A DNA stretch of 36,961 bases from contig CANQFM010000029.1 of the NCBI GenBank assembly GCA_947598825.1, positions 1 to 36,961 on the forward strand, written 5' to 3'. The stretch comes from an uncultured Eisenbergiella sp. GTDB taxonomy: Bacteria; Bacillota; Clostridia; Lachnospirales; Lachnospiraceae. Below are positions 7,297 through 13,542 of the stretch, in pieces (within the stretch, counting starts at the first letter, position 1; every line of letters begins with the position of its first letter). The notes under the pieces are model-generated. The model searched no databases. It was not told the DNA's origin and saw only the letters and a program-made list of their open reading frames with translations. A program made the position numbers and the translations under genes.

Positions 7297-7617
7297 ATGT
7301 TCTTATGGGAGAATGAGCCGATCAGCAGTTCCCGACTGGCCAAGCTGTGCAGCGAAAGGCTGGGCTGGAGCAGGACCATCACATATACGGTCATCAAGCG
7401 TCTGTCCGTAAGAGGACTTGTCAAAAGCGAAAAGGCAGTGGTGACTTCTCTGGTATCCAAGGACTAGGTTCAGGCGGCGGAGATCGACGAACTGGTGGAA
7501 AAGACTTTTCAGGGTTCCGTGCCCGCATTTGTTGCGGCGTTTACCAGGCACAGGGGCCTGTCAGAAAAAGATGTTGCAGAGATCAGAAAAATGCTGGATG
7601 AATACGGGGAGAACTGA
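7297..7617 (+). pseudogene. blaI/mecI-type repressor pseudogene (5' truncated, internal stop)
   Basis: Conceptual translation gives a recognisable BlaI/MecI winged-helix repressor: FLWENEPISSRELA-like start (here SSRLAKLC), ERLGWSRTITYTVIKRLSVRGLV as the recognition region, VVTSLVSKD, then after an in-frame TAG at 7465-7467 the dimerisation part (VQAAEIDELVEKTF, GSVPAFVAAF, VAEIRKMLDEYGEN) to the TGA at 7615. Family members have Glu where the TAG stands, so a GAG-to-TAG change fits. About 20 N-terminal residues and the ribosome site are also missing; a stop codon precedes the first ATG directly. The gene ends two bases before the M56 gene, the normal blaI-blaR arrangement. Without suppression it would make a 56-residue fragment lacking the dimer domain. 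Confidence 0.8.
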
Positions 7618-7619
7618 GT

Positions 7620-9356
7620 ATGGAAGGCATTTTCATAAAGCTGGTAAATATGAGTATTACGGCGGGATGGCTGATCCTTGCGGTCGTGGCGTTTCGGTTC
7701 CTGTTGAGGCGCGCGCCCAGAGGGATCGTCTGTCTGCTATGGGCTTTGGTGGCGGTGAGACTGATCTGTCCCGTTTCTTTGGAGAGTGTTTTCAGCATGG
7801 TGCCCAGCAGGGAAACGATCCGCCAGGATATCGCCATTTCCGCAAAACCGGCCATAGACAGCGGGGTCGTGTTTGTAGACAACGCGGTCAATTCCGTGCT
7901 GGAGGAATCCTTTGCGCCGACTCCCGAAGCCAGCGTCAACCCGCTGCAAATAGGGATATTTTTTGCAAGTATCCTGTGGGCGGCGGGGGTCATTGTCATG
8001 CTTGTGTATGCGGCCGTCGGCTATTTTCGGCTGTGGCAGAAGGTGCGGACGGCCGTGAGGGCGGAAGGCAATCTGTACCTGAGCGAATTTGTGGACACGC
8101 CATTCATTCTCGGCATCATCAGACCCCGTATCTATCTTCCGGCCCATATGGAGGAGACGATAGTATCCCAGGTGACGGATCATGAAAGAGCGCATATAAA
8201 GAGGGGGGATCATTTATGGAAGCCTTTTGCCTATCTCCTTTTGTCCGTCTATTGGTTCCATCCCCTCTGTTGGCTGGCCTATCCGCTGTTGTGCAGGGAT
8301 ATAGAGCTTGCCTGCGATGAAAAGGTGATCCGCAATTACGATCCCGACCAGAAGAAGATGTACGCAAAAGCCCTGTTGGCCTGCAGCGTAAACCGACGAG
8401 CCATCGCTGCCTGTCCGCTGGCCTTTGGGGAAGTGGGGGTAAAGAAGCGTGTAAAGTCCGTGCTGAATGATAAGAAACCGGCGTTCTGGATCATGACGGC
8501 GGCAGTTGTCGTCTGCATAGCGGCTGCCGTCTGTTTTTTGACAGATCCGGTGAAACAGGATACGGATTCTGCGGACGCCTCAATTACCGTAAATCCAACC
8601 GGAGACGGCGGCATCTGGGTTCCGCAAGACTATCAGGCCAATCTCCTTTATCGGCTTTCGCAGGTGGACTGGAACGAGATAAGAGGACGGAATCTGACTG
8701 TCGATGGGGACAAGGATTGGACGGATATCGTTTGCCTCGGCAGGATACCGGAGAAAAATATCACTGTCTACGGATATAACGATCAGGAGTGTTTTGGTCA
8801 GGGCGTTGCCGTTGAAATAGGAGAAAACATCTATTTTTTTGATTGGGCTTATGTCACGCCCAGAACATTGCTTCCCGATTGTTATTGGAATGAGAGCGAT
8901 GGACAACTGCAGATCGCTCTGAATGTCTATACGGGGACCGGCGTTGCGGCGCAGGAGCTGCACATACTCCGTTACCGGGACGGCAGACTGTCGGATAGCG
9001 AGTTCAATTTAGAGGATTATTCCGGGATACTTGCGCAGCGCATACAGTTTGCATATGACAGCGAAATCCATCAGCTTACGCTGATCGACAAAAAAACGGG
9101 GAAAGAATTGTGTACGGTCGAGATCAGCGGGGAGGAGAATAGGGAAATCACAGGAATAGAGGCGGGAATGATCTCGGAATTTATTCTGGGAGATACCATA
9201 AGCTTTCAGGTAGAGCCGGGCTGTTACTATGATGAAGAAGCCGTAGCGGTCTATGAGGATGGCATGCCAATGCTTAAGGCAGAGGTGATTGCATCGGAAA
9301 GCGGCGATGGTACGGTCTTTGACCTGGGAGAATTATCCGTGCTGACGCTGCCGTAA
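7620..9356 (+). CDS. BlaR1/MecR1-like M56 family metallopeptidase
   Basis: A 578-residue membrane zinc protease. Membrane segments lie at about residues 13-30, 36-52, 110-133 and 290-309. The zinc-binding HExxH is H188-E-R-A-H192, with the third ligand region at IELACDE (about 228-234) and the family signature PFILGIIRPRIYLP just before. In BlaR1 this cytosolic protease cleaves BlaI when an outside sensor is occupied. Here the outside part (about 312-578) is not a penicillin-binding domain: it lacks SxxK and KTG motifs and looks beta-rich, so the signal is unknown. Its partner repressor just upstream is broken, so this protein may act on another repressor or be losing function. Confidence 0.8.
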   Translation: MEGIFIKLVNMSITAGWLILAVVAFRFLLRRAPRGIVCLLWALVAVRLICPVSLESVFSMVPSRETIRQDIAISAKPAIDSGVVFVDNAVNSVLEESFAPTPEASVNPLQIGIFFASILWAAGVIVMLVYAAVGYFRLWQKVRTAVRAEGNLYLSEFVDTPFILGIIRPRIYLPAHMEETIVSQVTDHERAHIKRGDHLWKPFAYLLLSVYWFHPLCWLAYPLLCRDIELACDEKVIRNYDPDQKKMYAKALLACSVNRRAIAACPLAFGEVGVKKRVKSVLNDKKPAFWIMTAAVVVCIAAAVCFLTDPVKQDTDSADASITVNPTGDGGIWVPQDYQANLLYRLSQVDWNEIRGRNLTVDGDKDWTDIVCLGRIPEKNITVYGYNDQECFGQGVAVEIGENIYFFDWAYVTPRTLLPDCYWNESDGQLQIALNVYTGTGVAAQELHILRYRDGRLSDSEFNLEDYSGILAQRIQFAYDSEIHQLTLIDKKTGKELCTVEISGEENREITGIEAGMISEFILGDTISFQVEPGCYYDEEAVAVYEDGMPMLKAEVIASESGDGTVFDLGELSVLTLP

Positions 9357-9418
9357 AGAAGCCGCGAATAGGGAATCTCTAATCGGGGAACCGCTTCCGT
9401 CGGGGATGACACCCTTAT

Positions 9419-9988
9419 TCAAACATCGTTTTCAATATCCTTTATCTTCTTCGCCGGGACGCCGCCTACGACACAGTTATCCGGGACATCCTTTGTTACC
9501 ACGGCTCCCGCAGCGATGACCACATTGCTGCCGATTGTTACACCGGGGAGAATGGTTACGTTTCCCCCGATCCATACATCGTCTCCAATGGTAACGGGCT
9601 TGCCTAACCCTAAGTGTTCACGACGGCCTTTGGGAGTGATCGGGTGGTTGACCGTGGTAATCAGCGTGTTCGGGCCGATCATCACATAGTTACCGATATG
9701 CACCGGCATGATGTCAAGAATCGTCACGTTGTAGTTGGCAAGAAACTGATCTCCCACATGGATGTTCTTCCCGTTGTCACACATGAATCCGGGGCACAGA
9801 CACACATCCCGACCCACGGAACCAAAGTATTTCTGGATCAGTACGGCCTGCTCATCCTCCGTCGCGTCAGCGTCCTGCATCTTCCGCAGTTCCCGACAGA
9901 ATTTAATTGCATTTAACTTTCTTCCATTGACCCCGGCATCCCAAAAATCGTAGTACAGGCCCGCGTCCAATTTTTCTTCTTCAGTCAT
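9419..9988 (-). CDS. Sugar O-acetyltransferase, maltose/galactoside acetyltransferase family
   Basis: A 189-residue acetyl-CoA-dependent transferase. The N-terminal helical cap ([15 protein letters not shown], the Mac domain) is followed by a left-handed beta-helix built from hexapeptide repeats ([13 protein letters not shown], then [36 protein letters not shown]). The catalytic His is in TTVNHPI. It would acetylate a sugar hydroxyl; the real substrate is unknown for most relatives. The ATG at 9988 is chosen because GTGAGGA, seven bases upstream, is its ribosome site; the GTG at 10003 is part of that site. It is third in an operon with the SDR and AlkZ-related genes. Confidence 0.85.
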   Translation of the reverse strand: MTEEEKLDAGLYYDFWDAGVNGRKLNAIKFCRELRKMQDADATEDEQAVLIQKYFGSVGRDVCLCPGFMCDNGKNIHVGDQFLANYNVTILDIMPVHIGNYVMIGPNTLITTVNHPITPKGRREHLGLGKPVTIGDDVWIGGNVTILPGVTIGSNVVIAAGAVVTKDVPDNCVVGGVPAKKIKDIENDV

Positions 9989-9999
9989 TTTCGTATTCC

Positions 10000-10680
10000 T
10001 CACTTGATCAATTTTAAGATTTGTTCCTTTCCTACATCTGGCAGCACCCTATGCAAATGCTCAAGGATCTTTTCCTTTGATTCATTCGGTTCCTTTTGAT
10101 ATGCGCTCGTTACATATTCGTATCCGAACAGTATTTCAGGCGTGGAATATTTTGCAACGCCCCATCCGTAGGTCTGACCGAATTTGTCTTTCATGTAGAC
10201 AAAATCAGCGATGCAGATATAGGTCTGCATTTGCAGCCGGGTGATGACCGTATCGAAGCCCTTGTTTCCACCCTTACGATAATTGCAGATGTCCTTCAGC
10301 TCCTTGGATAAAAGAGCGCCATGTTCTGAAACCGTATCAAAGACACCTTTATCTTTCCGGGAGGCGAGACCGTCATCATACCGGGCGTCAAAATTATATC
10401 CGTCCCTTCGGAAATTCGCAAAATCCGGAAGCCATTTTCGACTGATAAAGCCCGCCTTATTGCCAAAAAACTTGCCATAGACACACTGCCCGCTTCTGGC
10501 AATGGGACCTTTCCATTCCCACGGACCGTCTACCCCTTCAGCAAACCACAGCTCTCTCGGACAGCATTCTTCAACGGAAAAGCCGGGGATGTGATTTTCA
10601 AAAAAAGGAAGAAAGCCTATATGATCCACAAGCTGGATCACGTCGTCAGCAGATTTGATCTGAAATAAAAAATCGCTCAT
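10000..10680 (-). CDS. AlkZ-related (winged-helix DNA glycosylase-like) protein
   Basis: 226 residues. The opening ([20 protein letters not shown], then [19 protein letters not shown]) and the central run of aromatic and basic residues resemble small proteins annotated as AlkZ-related, distantly similar to the HTH_42-type DNA glycosylases that remove bulky alkylation adducts. The catalytic QxQ motif of true AlkZ is not seen, so glycosylase activity is doubtful. The ribosome site GTGAGG overlaps the stop codon of the SDR gene, and this gene's own stop overlaps the ribosome site of the acetyltransferase gene, so the three are coupled. Often found beside acetyltransferase or GNAT genes; role unknown. 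Confidence 0.55.
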   Translation of the reverse strand: MSDFLFQIKSADDVIQLVDHIGFLPFFENHIPGFSVEECCPRELWFAEGVDGPWEWKGPIARSGQCVYGKFFGNKAGFISRKWLPDFANFRRDGYNFDARYDDGLASRKDKGVFDTVSEHGALLSKELKDICNYRKGGNKGFDTVITRLQMQTYICIADFVYMKDKFGQTYGWGVAKYSTPEILFGYEYVTSAYQKEPNESKEKILEHLHRVLPDVGKEQILKLIK

Positions 10681-10689
10681 TTTATTGCC

Positions 10690-11397
10690 TCACTCTATCT
10701 CCAATTTCCAGCCGCAATCGCCGTGATAGATCATCTGCCGTGTCATCCCACCGTCAATGCAGATATTTTCTCCTGTGATAAATCCCGCCTTGTCCGAACA
10801 GAGAAAAAGCACCATGTTTGCGATATCGAGCGGATTTCCTACCCGATGAACCGGCTGCTGAACGGCATCCGGCCCCTCATAGTTCTTGTAAGAGGTATCG
10901 ATCCATCCGGGGGAAATGGAATTCACTCTAACTTTCCCCGCCAGGCTGACGGCAAGGGCGTGGGTCAGGGCAGCGATTCCTCCCTTGGCTGCCGTGTAGC
11001 TCTCCGTCTGCGGCTGGCTCATGCGGTCGCGGGACGAGGAGATATTGATGATTGAACCGCCTTCGCCGAAATAGGGCGCAAACAGTTTCGACAGGTAAAA
11101 CGGCGCGGCCACGCCCACCGACAGGGCATATTGAAATTCCTCATAACTGCATTCATCTATCCCGCGCATAAGGGGCAGGGCGTTGTTTACCAGATAATCG
11201 ATGTGTCCGTACCGTTCGATCACATACTCCGCGAAGCTTTCCAAAACGCTTTTTTCAGCGATGTCGCCGACAAAATGTTCTCCTAAAGCTTTATCGATCA
11301 CAGCGACCTGTGCGCCGCGTTTTTTGAATTCCTCGGCGATGCACTTACCGATCCCGTTTGCGCCGCCTGTCACAACGGCAACCTTTCCCTCAAACAT
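10690..11397 (-). CDS. Short-chain dehydrogenase/reductase (SDR)
   Basis: A classical 235-residue NAD(P)-dependent SDR. The dinucleotide motif TGGANGIG is at residues 10-17, NNA at 71-73, the catalytic Ser in the ISSSRD run (about 120-122), and YTAAK gives Tyr134 and Lys138. The C-terminal part SPGWIDTSYKN and FITGENICIDGG is standard. An acidic Asp (VIDKA, about residue 35) at the end of the second beta strand favours NAD over NADP. The substrate is unknown. The start at 11397 is set by GGAGGG six bases upstream; the ATG at 11403 abuts that site. First gene of a minus-strand operon. Confidence 0.85.
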   Translation of the reverse strand: MFEGKVAVVTGGANGIGKCIAEEFKKRGAQVAVIDKALGEHFVGDIAEKSVLESFAEYVIERYGHIDYLVNNALPLMRGIDECSYEEFQYALSVGVAAPFYLSKLFAPYFGEGGSIINISSSRDRMSQPQTESYTAAKGGIAALTHALAVSLAGKVRVNSISPGWIDTSYKNYEGPDAVQQPVHRVGNPLDIANMVLFLCSDKAGFITGENICIDGGMTRQMIYHGDCGWKLEIE

Positions 11398-11427
11398 GTT
11401 CATCCCTCCGATTGTTTTTGATGCCCT

Positions 11428-11456
11428 ATTGTAACATAAAAAACAGCCAGAAACAA
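11428..11456 (-). promoter_or_regulatory. Promoter of the SDR operon
   Basis: On the minus strand: TTGTTT (11456-11451), a 17-base spacer, TACAAT (11433-11428), about 30 bases before the SDR start. It lies directly beside the MATE gene remnant, and the junction may have created or exposed it. Confidence 0.6.
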
Positions 11457-11478
11457 CGCGCACAGGCACCAGATAACC

Positions 11479-11590
11479 GGCTCCAAGAAAATGCCCGGCG
11501 ATCATGGTATCCACGAGACTGTATATCTGCTGGAAGATGTTGCCAATAAAAAGCGGCACGGCAAGATTTTTGAAGCGGTACGGTCCATTC
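11479..11590 (-). pseudogene. 5' remnant of a MATE transporter gene
   Basis: A conceptual translation on the minus strand reads YRFKNLAVPLFIGNIFQQ, then IYSLVDTMIAGHFLGA. This is the first transmembrane region of NorM/DinF-type MATE transporters, whose members usually read LPLLIGNIFQQLYNLVD followed by a GxFLGA motif. Similarity stops at about 11479, where unrelated sequence and the SDR promoter begin; no other MATE part is seen nearby. It belongs to a different MATE branch from the intact gene at 5.7-7.1 kb. No start codon with a ribosome site could be assigned. It is best read as the scar of a deletion. Confidence 0.7.
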
Positions 11591-11608
11591 GGGTTCCCTT
11601 TCGGTATG

Positions 11609-12082
11609 TTATATTAAAATATCCATGACCTCGCCAATATACATAGTGTGCGGCGCTTCCGTTTTATAATAATCTTCGACCACTTCAGCGGGCATAGCGG
11701 AGGTATCCATATCCTGTCTGTAAATCTTTTTGCAGAGCAGGGTCACTTTTGCTTCACAAAAAGTGACGGCACCGTTTAATGTCTTTGGCGTCAATCCTGC
11801 CATTTTTACCTTATCCCCATTTCGACCGGAGAGTGAGCCTAACAGCCCCAATGCCCGGCGGTACCTTTCTGGATAAAAGCTAACAGTAAATAAGTCATTT
11901 TCGTCCAGAAAATCATGGGTATAACGGCGGGGTTTCACATAAACTGTCGCAACCGGCTTTCCCCACAAGGTGCCCAGACCACCCCAACTGATGGTCATCG
12001 TATTATAGTGATCCGGTACCCCGGCCGTTACCAGCGCCCATTCTTTGTCAAATAAGTTGAATGAGTCCGCATTAAAATCCAT
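11609..12082 (-). CDS. Flavin reductase-like (FMN-binding split barrel) protein
   Basis: A 157-residue flavoprotein of the flavin reductase/HpaC-like family. Typical marks are EWALVTAGVPDHYNTMTISW near the N-terminus, GTLWGKPVATVYVKPRRYT (flavin contact region) and FTVSFYPERYRRALGLLGSLSGR. Such proteins bind FMN and pass electrons from NAD(P)H to flavin or to small molecules. The ATG at 12082 lies nine bases after AAGGAGG, while the ATG at 12091 abuts it. The gene is divergent from an AraC regulator 142 bases away and has its own promoter at 12126-12154. Confidence 0.8.
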   Translation of the reverse strand: MDFNADSFNLFDKEWALVTAGVPDHYNTMTISWGGLGTLWGKPVATVYVKPRRYTHDFLDENDLFTVSFYPERYRRALGLLGSLSGRNGDKVKMAGLTPKTLNGAVTFCEAKVTLLCKKIYRQDMDTSAMPAEVVEDYYKTEAPHTMYIGEVMDILI

Positions 12083-12125
12083 TGCTCTCATCCTCCTTAC
12101 AGTGTGTTTTTATCTTTGCGCCATA

Positions 12126-12154
12126 ATCATATGCTTTCCTGTGCGAAGAATCAA
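12126..12154 (-). promoter_or_regulatory. Promoter of the flavin reductase gene
   Basis: On the minus strand: TTGATT (12154-12149), a 17-base spacer, TATGAT (12131-12126). The start point would be near 12119, giving a leader of about 37 bases. Confidence 0.6.
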
Positions 12155-12175
12155 CGGCATTTCTTAATGATTACA

Positions 12176-12204
12176 GTGACTTTTTTTAAGATTCATGTTA
12201 GAAT
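12176..12204 (+). promoter_or_regulatory. Promoter of the AraC-family gene
   Basis: GTGACT (12176-12181), a 17-base spacer, TAGAAT (12199-12204). The start point near 12211 excludes the in-frame ATG at 12195, which lies inside the promoter, and supports the ATG at 12225. The divergent promoter begins about 20 bases away, so a regulator bound here could affect both genes. Confidence 0.5.
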
Positions 12205-12224
12205 ATAGCCAGAGGATGATCTGT

Positions 12225-13172
12225 ATGACGATTGAAGATGCAATACAAAAACTGGGAAATGATTTTCCAAATATGAATTGGGACTTTGCACCGGAAAATA
12301 TCCGGGAGACTGAAGAAGTTATGTCCTATTGGCCCGGTGAGCCGCAGGAGGATGTTCTGGTCTGCGTTCTAAAAGCACGGCATGTGAGCGAAGTCTTTCA
12401 CCGCCAGGACTTTTTCTTTCTGAATTTTGCATACCGTCAGGACTATCAGGCGCTCAGTACAAGGTCCGATAATCTGCTGACAATCAAAGAAAACGACTGC
12501 TATATTGGGCAGCCGTTCAGCGGTTATGCGATTCGGGGAGAATCGGATGAGGATATAGTGATCGTCGGCGTACTGATCCAGAAAAATGCTTTTTTTCGGG
12601 AATACCTTTCCTCCCTGTCTGTAGACAACTCCATGTTTCATTTTTTCCTTGACCCGCAGACAAATCAGTTTTCGCAGGACGTGATTCATCTGACGTTCAG
12701 CGTCAGCCATCCGTTCCGAAAGCTGCTGGAACTGATGATCCTTGAATATGCGGATAAGAGAGAGGACACACAGGCGATTTTGAAGCCGATGACCCTTGCG
12801 CTTCTGATGCACGTCGCGAGAGAATACCGCAATATATTGGCGAAAACCGAAAGTCAGTCTTTATCTGACCAGATCATCGGTTATATTGGCGACCATACCG
12901 GCCAGGTGACTTTGGGGATGACTGCCGCACATTTTTCCTATCATCCCAATTACATTTCATCCCTGCTGCGGCAGAAAACCGGCAGGACGTTTTCTGAAAT
13001 ATTGCTGGAGCAACGGATGGACCGGGCGTTGGCGCTGCTGAAAGGGACCAGCCTTTCCGTTGAAGAAGTATCCGCGATGGTGGGCTATAATGACACCAGC
13101 AATTTTTACCGGGCATTCCGGGGATATTATCATGTGTCGCCGAGAGAATATTTCAAGGCAAAAAGAGATTAA
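12225..13172 (+). CDS. AraC family transcriptional regulator
   Basis: A 315-residue regulator. The N-terminal two thirds form a cupin-type sensor region (about residues 40-180, with FFFLNFAYRQDYQ and ENDCYIGQPFSGYAI). The last 100 residues carry the two AraC helix-turn-helix motifs: LGMTAAHFSYHPNYISSLLR and, near the end, LSVEEVSAMVGYNDTSNFYR, with the family ending SPREYFKAKR. The start at 12225 follows AGAGGA by eight bases. Its position opposite the flavin reductase gene suggests that gene is its main target; the inducer is unknown. Confidence 0.88.
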   Translation: MTIEDAIQKLGNDFPNMNWDFAPENIRETEEVMSYWPGEPQEDVLVCVLKARHVSEVFHRQDFFFLNFAYRQDYQALSTRSDNLLTIKENDCYIGQPFSGYAIRGESDEDIVIVGVLIQKNAFFREYLSSLSVDNSMFHFFLDPQTNQFSQDVIHLTFSVSHPFRKLLELMILEYADKREDTQAILKPMTLALLMHVAREYRNILAKTESQSLSDQIIGYIGDHTGQVTLGMTAAHFSYHPNYISSLLRQKTGRTFSEILLEQRMDRALALLKGTSLSVEEVSAMVGYNDTSNFYRAFRGYYHVSPREYFKAKRD

Positions 13173-13542
13173 ACGATGAACGAAGGCAAAAAGTCCGCGT
13201 TTTTGAGGATCCATTTTCAGTTCAAATGTTCCGTTAATAGCCTATCAAAAACAAACGCCCGGCTCTGATACGGCAGACACGTTCCAGCCGCCGGAGGATG
13301 GAGCAGAGAGCGAATATCAGTTTGAAGAGATATACAGGAATCTTCTTCCACTCCTCACCCTTTTCGATTTCAGATAATGGTAACTTTTTCTTGCGGCGGG
13401 TGCCGTTTTTTCTTTGACATTGATACGGCGCTATGTTAAACTTAGTAAGATAAAAAGTGGGGTATTCTCCTCTTATGGATCCCCGGGCAGGATGGGCCGG
13501 GGACCGGTTTCTGCGGTCAGATAAATCGGTGAGGTGAACGGT
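13173..13542 (+). other. 370-base gap with possible decayed coding sequence
   Basis: No intact gene is seen. From about 13210 to 13375 one plus-strand frame stays open from a TGA to a TAA and reads, in its last part, like protein (TADTFQPPEDGAESEYQFE, then EIYRNLLPLLTLFDFR), but it has no start codon with a ribosome site. It could be the tail of a deleted gene. The promoter of the next gene follows at 13414-13442, then a leader of about 95 bases. No clear terminator after the AraC gene was found. Confidence 0.35.
13414..13442 (+). promoter_or_regulatory. Promoter of the TPR protein gene
   Basis: TTGACA (13414-13419), a 17-base spacer, TAAACT (13437-13442). It probably also drives glgB, which follows with only 54 bases between genes and no visible terminator. 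Confidence 0.65.

Noticed and set aside
10000-10680. Assignment of the middle gene of the SDR operon as a true AlkZ DNA glycosylase
   Set aside because: The protein is about half the length of AlkZ and the QxQ catalytic motif is not visible, so only a distant relation is claimed.
5697-13172. Genomic island or integrated element
   Set aside because: Composition shifts and broken genes suggest turnover, but no integrase, transposase, tRNA target or flanking repeats were found.
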